A stretch of 64,000 nt of DNA from Fragum whitleyi (Eukaryota; Mollusca; Bivalvia; Cardiida; Cardiidae): assembly GCA_948146395.1 (NCBI GenBank), contig OX411557.1, positions 29,521,236 to 29,585,235 on the forward strand, written 5' to 3'. The position numbers were made by a program, and so were the translations under genes. This document shows positions 11,835-20,748 of this stretch, in pieces (within the stretch, counting starts at the first letter, position 1; each line of letters opens with the position of its first letter). The notes beneath the pieces were generated by a model. That model saw only the letters and a program-made list of their open reading frames with translations. It was not told the origin of the DNA and made no database searches.

Positions 11835-12062
11835 TCGGGTTTGATCCCAGATGGCGGCACTCATTCTTTCCGACTATCTGTTTTCCATCAATTGTTTGAT
11901 AACGGTAGACCTATGTTGGATAGCAGCTGGAGGCTAGGAAAGGATATAATGGTGATACTGGTGTGAGAAATACTAGGATTCCTTGGTTGTGGCTCTAGCC
12001 GCTGCGATATAACTTAAAGATTGTTGAAAGCCGCATTATACCCTATTCAAACAAAATAAAAT
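11835..12062 (+). mobile_element. tRNA-derived SINE, family 1, 5'-truncated
   Basis: Begins inside the tRNA-like head (GGGTTTGATCCCAGATGGCG) and runs through the shared body (GAGGCTAGGAAAGGATATAA, GCGATATAAC) to a CAAACAAAA tail. CTTGATCC flanks both sides (11827-11834 and 12063-12070), a likely short target-site duplication. It sits between exon G and its fragment copy. Confidence 0.8.
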
Positions 12063-12235
12063 CTTGATCCATCATGTTACTGCATCTTTCTCAAAATGTT
12101 ATTTACAATGAAACCCTATGTTGTGGGGTCCTCATTGAAATGGTTTCTGCGAGACAATTCAAATGAGTACCCACAACAATGTGTTTGTTGCGTTATGGTT
12201 GAAATATTTCAACCTGGAGTTTACTTAAACCTCTA

Positions 12236-12310
12236 TCTATAGCTGGAATAACATTTAGATAGACAGGAGGAGAGACAAGGTATGTTGTAATGATGCCATA
12301 CTTCTCCTTA
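12236..12310 (+). pseudogene. Fragment copy of importin-5 exon G 3' end
   Basis: The AGACAGGAGGAGAGACAAGG exon end, its GTATGT donor and about 30 bp of the following intron (compare 11757-11832) recur here after a SINE. The exon part is diverged (codons changed, TAG in frame), so it is not a usable exon. Confidence 0.75.
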
Positions 12311-12475
12311 AGGTGGTTGACCCAAAATAGTTCCCCAACGTTTTGGAAGTGATCTTTAACAGTGTTAACGGAGGTTTCTTTGTGATTTTCATGAGGAAAA
12401 CTCGACAAACATTTGGAAAGATCATGAGTGCCAAAATGTTGCAGAACTATTAGGGTTCCACTTCCATAATAAATT
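12308..12475. repeat. Long palindromic MITE (GGTAGTGG type)
   Basis: TTAAGGTGGTTGACCC at the left and GGGTTCCACTTCC at the right, with ATAGTTCC...GTTTTGGAA facing CCAAAATGTTGCAGAACTAT. One of at least four well-formed copies in the window. The left edge abuts the exon G fragment copy. Confidence 0.7.
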
Positions 12476-13060
12476 GTCTTGCATATGTCATATAAAGATA
12501 GGATAAGGCCTGACTAAGAACGTGTTTCTCAATGAAACCCTGTGTTGTTTGTACTTATTTGAATTGTCTCGGTGAGACTATTCCAATGAGTACCCACAAC
12601 AGTTGTGTTTGTTGCATTATGGTTGAAATATTTAGACCTGGAGTTTATTCCCCCCCCCCCAATCCATCTGTAGCAATAAGCTTTATTACAGGTATGTTAG
12701 TATAGATTGAATTTCCAGCCATCAATCCCGAGATCAGGTATTTGATCCTCTGCTCTGCCATCTTTCAAATGAAAAATGACAAAACGTGTTTGTGAAAAGC
12801 TCCATTAATCTCCTGCCAAATGAAATGATATTTTACAAGCTAACTTGTTTTATTCCTTGCAGAGATACATCAAACTTAGTGTTTTGTATGAAAAAAATCT
12901 TTAACTCAGTTGGATGAATTGATAATTGTCAAGGCTCTGCCAAAACAATTATCAATTCCTACAACTGAGTTAGATATATCATATGGGATGTTATCACGGG
13001 GATACTTGTATAGTTAAAAAATAAAGTGATAAGTGATCATCTGAAAAAATGGTATTTCAG

Positions 13061-13116
13061 AGAAAAGAAAAGATGAAGATTATGATGAAGTACAAGAAGA
13101 ACAGCTAGTACAAGAG
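13061..13116 (+). CDS. IPO5: Importin-5, exon H
   Basis: Completes codon 280 and gives residues 281-298: KRKDEDYDEVQEEQLVQE. Human reads KRQDEDYDEQVEESLQDE. This short acidic exon is a flexible loop between HEAT repeats. Acceptor ATTTCAG|, donor GAG|GTAAGA. The following intron is 12.5 kb and holds the largest transposon stack in the window. Confidence 0.93.
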
Positions 13117-13157
13117 GTAAGAAGTGATGATTTTCCTTGTTACTGCATCAGCAGACC

Positions 13158-13601
13158 TGGAGATAAGAGGAGGTAAAGCCAGTCAAACATCTTCATTTCT
13201 CATTGAAACCCTATGTTGTGGGTACTAATTTGAATCGTCTTGACAAGGCTTCCAATCGGGAAGTCGTGGGTTCGATCCCCGGTGGCGGCAAATATCCTTT
13301 CCGACGTTTGTCTCTCACCAATGGGTAGATAATCGTAAACCTATGTGAGATAGCAGTCGGAGGCTAGGAAAGGGTGTAATGGTAGTACAGGTGAAAGAAA
13401 TACCAGGAACCCATTGTTAGGTTCTCCGGCCGCCGTGATATAACTGCGAAATTGTTGAAAGCGGCGTAAAACTCCATTCAAACAAACAAATTGAATCGTC
13501 TTGACAAGATGATTCTAATGAGTACCCCCAACATGGGATTTGTGCAAGTATAGTTGAAATAATCTTATTTAGAAAAATCCAAAATACCTCCGTCTTCCTG
13601 T
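13158..13601. repeat. Palindromic MITE (CCTATGTTGTGGGTAC type) split by a SINE
   Basis: Left half: GGAGGTAAAGCCAG...ACCCTATGTTGTGGGTAC and AATCGTCTTGACAAG. Right half: AAGATGATTCTAATGAGTAC and CCCAACATGGG ... AAAATACC. A SINE sits at the centre between two copies of an 18-bp target duplication (13230-13247, 13491-13508). Other copies are listed in the findings. Confidence 0.8.
13248..13490 (+). mobile_element. tRNA-derived SINE, family 1, with 18-bp target duplication
   Basis: 5'-truncated head retaining the B box (GGGTTCGATCCCCGG), full body (GATAGCAGTCGGAGGCTAGG, CGCCGTGATATAACTGCG) and tail CAAACAAACAAA. TTGAATCGTCTTGACAAG is present on both sides, the mark of LINE-type target-primed insertion. 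Confidence 0.92.
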
Positions 13602-13691
13602 AGGTCTGGATTAGTCTAGCAATTTGAAAGGCTCAACATTGGTGAATAATGGAGATAGTTTCAATTTGATGGTCAACTTGTTGCAGAGCAA

Positions 13692-13880
13692 CAGATAGTG
13701 GGGGTATTTTGGATTTCAAATTAAATCCTTTCAACAATAATTGCAAAGATTCTATTTTTTGGTTACATATTGGAATCGTCTGGTTGAGACGATTCAAATA
13801 AGTACCCACAACATAGGGTTTTAATGAGAAATAAAGATTTTAGATTTGAGAATACATCTTTCCCCCCCCCCCCTTCTGAA
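13692..13880. repeat. Palindromic MITE (CCTATGTTGTGGGTAC type), second copy
   Basis: CAGATAGTGGGGGTATTTTG at the left and a centre AATCGTCTGGTTGAGACGATT followed by GTACCCACAACATAGGGTTT. The right end runs into a poly-C tract (13861-13873), as it does in other copies. Confidence 0.6.
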
Positions 13881-13964
13881 TTAATTTCTCTTTTATCTCA
13901 AATGAGATAGAAAACTGCTACAGTGCAGCAGCTGCCTTAATAGCACAGTAGCATGTAGATATGT

Positions 13965-14178
13965 CAGATATATGATCCCCAATGGCTGCATTCATTCTTT
14001 CAGACTATTTGTCCCCCAACAATGGGTTGACCTTTGTGGGATTGCAGCTTAAGGCTAAGAAAGGACGTCATGGTGGTAATGGTGTGAGAAATAACAGGAA
14101 TCCATATTTAGGTGCTCCAGCAAATTCTATATGGCTGAATAAAATTAAAAATGGTGTTAAACCCCATTCAAACAACAG
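13965..14178 (+). mobile_element. Decayed tRNA-derived SINE, family 1
   Basis: The body is recognisable (TCATTCTTTCAGACTATTTG, TTAAGGCTAAGAAAGGACG, ATAACAGGAATCCATATTTA, CCCCATTCAAACAAC), but the A and B boxes are degraded. An open frame of 77 codons across it is chance. Confidence 0.75.
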
Positions 14179-14261
14179 TGTAGTTTATTACATGTGTAAT
14201 TTCTCTGACTCTTAAGCAGATTTTATACCTAAATTTCTTACAATTTTTAAAGTAGATTTTG

Positions 14262-14312
14262 CACCCTTTTTCCCTTTTCTATGATTATGAGGATGTTTAT
14301 GTATTGATTTAA
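14262..14312 (+). pseudogene. Diverged fragment like the start of importin-5 exon I
   Basis: TTTTCTATGATTATGAGGAT and the following GTTTATGTATTGA resemble the acceptor and first codons of exon I (25648), preceded by the same 'AAGTAGATTTT' intron phrases. It ends where a palindromic MITE begins (14309). Too short and diverged to be functional. Confidence 0.5.
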
Positions 14313-14463
14313 GGTAGGGGACCCGTAACTTTTCAGAAGTAATGAACTTAACATTGTTAACTGGGGTTTCCTAACGATTTTCATTAAGGAAACCTAGGTC
14401 ACACATTGTGAAAGTTCATGAGTTCCTGAATGTTGAGGAACTATTACATGTCCACTACCTTAA
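14309..14463. repeat. Long palindromic MITE (GGTAGTGG type), best-preserved ends
   Basis: TTAAGGTAGGGGACCCGTAA at the left and ACATGTCCACTACCTTAA at the right are inverse to each other, with facing inner arms (TTTCCTAACGATTTTCATTAAGGAAA across the centre). TTAA or TA is present at both edges, which fits TA- or TTAA-targeting DNA transposons. Confidence 0.8.
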
Positions 14464-15224
14464 AGTCTTGTTACTTACACTTCATTTATTTATATATTTA
14501 TTAGCTCACCTGAGCACGAAGTGCTCAAGGTGAGCTTTTGGGGTTACTTGATGTCCGTCGTCCGTTGTGCGTCTTCAACATTTACCTTGTGGACACTCTA
14601 GAGGCCATATTTTTAGCCTAATCAATCTGAAAATTGGTCAGAATGATTATCTTGATGAAATCTTGGACAAGTTCGAAATTGGGTCAAGTGGGGTCAAAAA
14701 CTAGGTCACAGGGTCAAATCTTAGAAAAACCTTGTGGACACCCTAGAGGCCATATTTTTAGCCCAATCATCCTGAAAATTGGTCAGAATGAATATCTTGA
14801 TGAAATCTTGGACAAGTTCGAAATTGGGTCAAGTGGGGTCAAAAACTAGGTCACAGGGTCAAATCTTAGAAAAACCTTGTGGACACTCTAGAGGCCATAT
14901 TTTTAGCCCAATCATCCTGAAAATTGGTCAGAATGATTATCTTGATGAAATCTTGGACAAGTTCAAATTTGGGTCAAGTGGGGTCAAAAACTAGGTCATG
15001 GGGTCAAATCTTAGGAAAACATTGTGAACACTCTAGAGGCCATATTTTTAGCCCAATCATTCTGAAAATTGGTCAGAATGATTATCTTGATGAAATATTG
15101 GACAAGTTCGAAATTGGGTCAAGTGGGGTCAAAAACTAGGTCATGGGGTCAAATCTTAGAAAAACCTTGGGGACACTATAGAGGCCATATTTTTAGCCCA
15201 ATCATCCTGAAAATTGGTCAGAAT

Positions 15225-18219
15225 CAGGGGTGTGGAATTTTGGATTTTTTCCACTTGTCCACGGACAAGTGGGACTAAATTTTCTACTTGTCCGCAGGTA
15301 AGGTTTACTTGTCCGAATAAATACTGTAAATCAGGTATTAGGTTTGTTAGAATAGCTTTATTTAAGCAGCAGTTCCTTTTTGACAGAACATTTTACAGTT
15401 ACTACTTGTTAACATGAAATGTAAACTGATATAATAATAAAGATAAAACTCATAACTACTTATGTCTTTGTTATTTTTCATTGCAGCAATGCTATGATAT
15501 TAATGGAAGATTCTGTTAAACTCATACCATTTAAATTTTACATTAAGGCACAGGGACTATTTGGGTTATCTGACAAATTTTTAAGCTTCTCCCTAGCAAT
15601 GTCTTCCCCACCTAGGGTTTTGACAATTTCACTTAGCATGGGCTGTATGCTCTCCATCTCAGAATTTGCTTGACTTGATGTGGAGGCAACAGTTTCAGAA
15701 GTCACAGTGGCTGATCTTTCTGGTGGTTTGTGGCGTATGTGTCTATGACCAGATCTGAGCCATTCTTCAACAGAAGGTAAAGGATCAAACTTAGAAAAGT
15801 CAGGACCTGAGACAACGATTCTCATCTGTTGTTGTAGGTTTTGTTGGGTAAGGCGAGTTCTTAGGGGACCCTTGACTAGATTCATGTGAGAAAAAAGCCT
15901 TTCACAGGCAGCAGTGGAGGGTGAGATTGTGATCAAAAGCTGTAATAAGGCACTAATGTGTTTAACAGAATCTTCCTTCCTCTGCAGTATGGATGTATAT
16001 ACTGCCAGTGGATGATATGTTCTTTGCATGGAAACTTGGACTTTTAGAGTCTGCCATTCACTGGGAATAGAGGAGACCTCTTCCTCTGTTAACAGATCAT
16101 TACACTGTTCACAGAGCAGTTTAATCTCCCTACTACCATATGTGCTAAGCTCTGCCAGTGTATGGGGCCAGCTTCTAAAGTCAAAAACCTTGTACAGACT
16201 CAAGGGAGGGCACTCAAGATCCTGAAATCTCTGGAGTACATACTGACTGATTTTATCAAACAAAGAGTGAATGTCATTATCATCTTTAAATTCACACAGA
16301 GACCCATTAAGTTTAAATTTACCATCAAACAAACTAGTTTCACAGTCATACAGGCTGTAGAATTTGGATAAGTGTTCACCTGGTTCATTGGTCATTGCTT
16401 GCAAGTTCATGTATAATGTATCTACAGCTTCTTTGACCTCAAATATTAACAGATCTTTATTCTGAAACAAGACTGAGACTTTGGTTATGGCCGTGAGCAC
16501 ATCTAACATAAGATAAATGTATTTCACAAATTTTAAACTTTTCAGGTCAGTTAAAATTGCTTTTGCTTGCCCTAGCTCGTCAGCCCTATTGGATGTTTCA
16601 ACAATTTGCTCCATGTGGGTAACTGTAACATTAATGTCCTGACATACTGCTTCTAATGCTCGAAGCTTGGAAGAAACCCACCTAATTGCTTTGATTTCTG
16701 TGTGCATTTTTAAATTTTCATCAAGAAAAGAAGCAAGCTTCTTCAATTCCTCTCTTCTCTTTGGGGAATATGAATAGAATTTACAGATTCTCTTTAAAGT
16801 GTCTTCAAATTTTTTCAGATAGCCAACTTGTTTAACTGCATCTAAGACTCCCAATTCAAGTTTATGAGCCACACAGTGGGTTACAATAACTTTGTTATCA
16901 ATTACGTCACTGAGTTTTTTAGCAACCCCATTTTTTGCACCTAAATTTACTGCAGCTCCATCCAGATTCAAACATACTAATTTTGATTTGTGGTCAGACA
17001 GGTTATCAATATCAATATCACACTTTAACAGTCCCCTTTTAATCGCTTCAACATCACCCTCAGCTCTTGCATTTTCTAAATTCTCAATACTGGCAATGGC
17101 TGTAACTGGTTTATGTGTTTCAGGGTGTACATACCGTATCAAAATGCCTTCTTGGTCAATGACAGATGAGTCAGTGCTTGAGTCACTCATGACAGAAAAG
17201 TATCTCACATTTTTCAAATTTGTTTTCATTTCATCTAAGAGAACATTGGAAATAGAATTCTGAAAAACCACACAGGTATCTCTTGACAAGTGGTCATTTC
17301 CTAAATCAGTCCCATTTTTCTTTTGAACTTCACAGAGAAAAGTATAGTCAGTGTATGGTCGATTGTGTTTTATAACAGCATAAGCCGTATTAAACAACTT
17401 CTTGTACCTCTCAATTTCATGTCTTTCAACTTTGGATACAGACTTTTGAATGGGACCTTGTTTAGTGGGTTTTTGTTTAAAGTCATATTTGGCGACACAT
17501 GCGACATGTTTTGATGACAATTGATGGGCCGTAAGAGTATCCTTCCTCTGTAATGTTTCGGCAGATTTTCCTATGTACAGAGCTGACGTCGTATCCGCGG
17601 TCTGCGGGAACATTCTACACACATGACAATAAAATGTATTCGAATCGTCGTCCTTTCGGAGCCAGTTAAAATCAGCAAACCAGCTATCCTTAAACACACG
17701 CTTGCGTTTTAAATCGTATTCTTTGTCTCTCTGTGATTTTGGTTTGCGCTTTTCATGCTCTTTGGACGTTTCAGACGGCTTTGAACCACCCGATCTAACG
17801 ACAAATCTATCCATTTCAAAAGGAAATTGCCAATGAATCTATTTTACCGCGCATATTGTTTACTACAGCACCGAGCGGTTGCCACGATACTATCGGCCAA
17901 TGAGAGTGCTCGTATTATATACACTCAGCCAATCAAAGAGCTTGTTTTTATCTCATAGCAACTGCCTCTAGCGAGATGTTTCGCACCGGTTAAATTATGC
18001 GAGCGAGATGGGTTAATTGAAGCAGTGTAAATGTGGATTATGCGATATAAGTAAGAAATGAAACGTTCACGAATAATCGAAGATAGAAACTCGGCATTTA
18101 TTATTTTTTCTGGCTCCGAAATTCACTTGTCCGCGGACTTACGCTTTGGGAAAATCTACTTGCCCGCAGACGAAAAGTCCCGAGTCGGACAAGTCGGGCA
18201 TTGGAATTCCGCACCCCTG
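15225..18219 (-). mobile_element. Complete hAT-superfamily DNA transposon
   Basis: A 2,995-bp element with ends CAGGGGTGTGGAATT and (inverted) CAGGGGTGCGGAATT. It splits a family A repeat unit, and AGAAT is present on both sides (15220-15224, 18220-18224). That is a 5-bp target duplication when compared with uninterrupted units reading GGTCAGAATGATT. Sub-terminal ACTTGTCCGCGG/CGGACAAGT words cluster near both ends (15250-15320 and 18124-18205) and are probable transposase-binding repeats. The transposase frame is unbroken, so recent activity is plausible. Confidence 0.93.
15538..17814 (-). CDS. hAT transposase (758 residues, intact)
   Basis: Catalyses cut-and-paste movement of the surrounding element in the nucleus. 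A basic N-terminus (residues 1-45) precedes a zinc-finger-like C63-x2-C66...H97-x5-H103 (TTF/BED type, DNA binding). The RNase-H-like catalytic core shows FSVMSD (D211), CLNLDGAA (D285), the hAT C-x2-H motif HCVAH (C314, H317), RW (378-379) and TAACERLF (E638). D211, D285 and E638 are the expected acidic triad. The C-terminal dimerisation segment is about 618-670 (HISALLQLLITISPSTAACE and on). It resembles the ZNF862-like class of animal hAT proteins. Length is normal for the family, with no frameshift or stop. Start chosen at the first Met of the open frame. Reading frames on the plus strand through this interval are shadows. Confidence 0.95.
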   Translation of the reverse strand: MDRFVVRSGGSKPSETSKEHEKRKPKSQRDKEYDLKRKRVFKDSWFADFNWLRKDDDSNTFYCHVCRMFPQTADTTSALYIGKSAETLQRKDTLTAHQLSSKHVACVAKYDFKQKPTKQGPIQKSVSKVERHEIERYKKLFNTAYAVIKHNRPYTDYTFLCEVQKKNGTDLGNDHLSRDTCVVFQNSISNVLLDEMKTNLKNVRYFSVMSDSSTDSSVIDQEGILIRYVHPETHKPVTAIASIENLENARAEGDVEAIKRGLLKCDIDIDNLSDHKSKLVCLNLDGAAVNLGAKNGVAKKLSDVIDNKVIVTHCVAHKLELGVLDAVKQVGYLKKFEDTLKRICKFYSYSPKRREELKKLASFLDENLKMHTEIKAIRWVSSKLRALEAVCQDINVTVTHMEQIVETSNRADELGQAKAILTDLKSLKFVKYIYLMLDVLTAITKVSVLFQNKDLLIFEVKEAVDTLYMNLQAMTNEPGEHLSKFYSLYDCETSLFDGKFKLNGSLCEFKDDNDIHSLFDKISQYVLQRFQDLECPPLSLYKVFDFRSWPHTLAELSTYGSREIKLLCEQCNDLLTEEEVSSIPSEWQTLKVQVSMQRTYHPLAVYTSILQRKEDSVKHISALLQLLITISPSTAACERLFSHMNLVKGPLRTRLTQQNLQQQMRIVVSGPDFSKFDPLPSVEEWLRSGHRHIRHKPPERSATVTSETVASTSSQANSEMESIQPMLSEIVKTLGGEDIAREKLKNLSDNPNSPCALM

Positions 18220-19849
18220 AGAATGATTATCTTGATGAATTCTTGGACAAGTTCGAAATTTGGTCAAGTGGGGTCAAAAACTAGATCACGGGGTCAAATC
18301 ATAGAAAAACATTGTGGACACTCTAGAGGCCATATTTTTAGCCCAATCATTCTGAAAATTGGTCAGAATGATAATCTTGATAAAATCTTGGACAAGTTCA
18401 AAATTGGGTCAAGTAAGGTCAAAAACTAGGTCACAGGGTCAAATCTTAGATTAACCTCGTGTACTCTCTAGAGGCCATATTTTTAGCCAAACCAACCTGA
18501 AAATTGGTCAAAATGATTATCTTGATGAAATCTTGGACAAGTTCAAAATTGGGTCAAGTGGGGTCAAAAACTAGGTCATGGGGTCAAATCTCAGAAAAAC
18601 CTTGTGGACACTCTACAGGCCATATTTTTTGCACAAACAACCTGAAAATTGGTCAGAATGATTATCTTGATGAAATCTTGGACAAGTTTGAAATTTGGTC
18701 AAGTGGGGTCAAAAACTAGGTCACAGGGTCAAATCTTAGAAATACATTGTGGACACTAAAGAGGCCATATTTTTAGCCCAATCATCCTGAAAATTGGTCA
18801 GAATGATTATTTTGATGAAATCTTGGACAAGTTCTAAATTGGGTCAAGTGGGGTCAAAAACTAGGTCACTGGGTCAAATCTTAGATAAACCTTGTGGACT
18901 CTCTAGAGGCCATATTTTTAGCCAAACCAACCTGAAAATTGGTCAAAATGATTATCTTGCTAAAATCTTGGACAAGTTCGAAATTGGGTCAAGTAGGGTC
19001 AAAAACTAGGTCATGGGGTCAAATCTCAGAAAAATGTGGACACTCTACAGGCCATATTTTTTGCACAATCAACCTGAAAATTGGTCAGAATGATTATCTT
19101 GATGAAATCTTGGACAAGTTCGAAATTGGGTCAAGTGGGGTCAAAAACTAGGTCACGGGGTCAAAACTTTGAAATACCTTGTAGTCACTCTAGAGGCCAT
19201 ACTCTTAGTCAAATCATCCTGAAAATTAATCAGAATTATTATCTTGATGAAATCTTGGACAAGTTCGAAATTGGGTCAAGTGGGGTCAAAAACTAGGTCA
19301 CGGGGTCAAACCTTAGATAAACCTTGTTGACACTCTAGAGGCAATATTATTTGCCCAATCAACCTGATAATTAATCAGAATGATTATCTTTATGAAATCT
19401 TGGACAAGTTCGAAATTTGGTCAAGTGGGGTCAAAAACTAGGTCGTGGGGTCAAATCTTAAAAATACCCTTAGGATACTCTAGAGGACATATTTTTAGCC
19501 TAATCACCCTGAAAATTGGTCAGAATGATTATCTCGATAAAATCTTGGACAAGTTAGAAATTGGGTCAAGTGGGGACAAAACTAGGTCACGGCGTCAAAT
19601 CTTAAAAAAAACTTGTGGACACTCTAGAGGCCATATTTTTTGCCCAAACAACCTGAAAATTGGTCAGAATTTTTATCTTGATGAAATCTTGGACATGTTC
19701 TAAATTTGGTCAAGTGGGGTCAAAAACTAGGTCATTTGGTTAAATCTTAGAAATACCTTGAATATTTTTTAGATTGTTAATTCAGGTGAGCGATTAAGGG
19801 CCACTATGGCCCTCTTGTTTATTTTTTCTCTCGAGGATAACATGATAAA

Positions 19850-20081
19850 GAGTCGAATGACTCTTATTTCCATCTTGGTCCTAACTCTTTCCAGATCTTG
19901 TCCTACACATTGAAAGAGAGGCAATGGGTTCTAACCAATGCTACCCACTTTTACAGCTGGGTTGACTGGGGCCCTGTCTGTGAAGTGTCCTGCCGAAATA
20001 CGCTACCTGCCTCCGGTGGGACTCGAACCAGCAACCACAAGGTTACGAGTCGTGTGCCTTAACCACTCAGCGAACGAGCCA
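19850..20081 (-). mobile_element. tRNA-derived SINE, family 2, minus strand
   Basis: Read on the minus strand the head is TGGCTCGTTCGCTGAGTGGT...GGTTCGAGTCCCACCGG-like, with a B box at 20020-20035. The body matches 7521-7728 (inverse of CAACCCAGCTGTAAAAGTGG and of AGAGTTAGGACCAAG). It directly follows the family A element at 14503-19818. Confidence 0.75.
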
Positions 20082-20748
20082 GACACTTACATAGTAGTTT
20101 TACATCTTATTTCTGTACTTATAAAGTAGATTTTATACCTCAATTGTAAATAGTGATGGGCAGATTAATCGATTATAATCGATTATCAGTTGGTTTTGGC
20201 TTTTGATTGTGATAATCGACTAAGAAATTTCATTATTGATTAATCAATTCCTATTTTAAATGCAAGCCATTGTAAATTGTTTTTAAAACATCAGTTTGGT
20301 GGCTCAGCGCTAATGAGTTGTAACTGCCTATATGTTTGAAGTTGGTAGAAAAATCTGAAGAAAAAGTTTTTAGGTTATACTTTCACATTTTTAGCTCACC
20401 TGAGCACGAAGTGCTCAAGGTGAGCTTTTGTGGTCGAGTGTCGTCCGTCGTGTGTCGTCAACATTTACATTGTAGACACTCTAGAGGCCACATTTTTTGC
20501 CCAATCAACCTGAAATTTGGTCAGTATGGTTGTCTTGATGAAATGTCGGACAAGTTCGAAATTGGGTCAAGTGGGGTCAAAAATGAGGTAACGGGGTCAA
20601 ATATTAAAAAAATCTTGTAGACACTCTTGAAGCCGTATTTTCAGCTCAATCAACCTGAAAATTGGTCAGAATGGTTGTCTTGATGAAATCTGGGACAAGT
20701 TCGAAATTGGGTCAAGTGGGGTCAAAAATGAGGTCACGGGGTCAAATA

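Larger units (their letters stand above)
14503..19818 (+). mobile_element. HINE-like element, family A, ~145-bp tandem array hosting a hAT
   Basis: Starts AGCTCACCTGAGCACGAAGT with a hairpin, then GTCCGTCGTCCG. About fifteen 145-bp units follow: roughly four before and eleven after the inserted hAT. Each unit carries ATTGGTCAGAATGATTATCT, GGGTCAAGTGGGGTC and ACACTCTAGAGGCCATAT. It ends TTCAGGTGAGCG, a GGGCCACTATGGCCC hairpin and CTCTTGT. The many 71-residue reading frames inside are the same unit repeated and are not genes. Confidence 0.88.

Noticed and set aside
16892..17263. 123-residue plus-strand frame
   Set aside because: Lies antisense to the intact hAT transposase frame; a shadow of it.
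18058..18429. 123-residue plus-strand frame
   Set aside because: It starts in the hAT terminal region and runs into the tandem repeat; a junction artefact.
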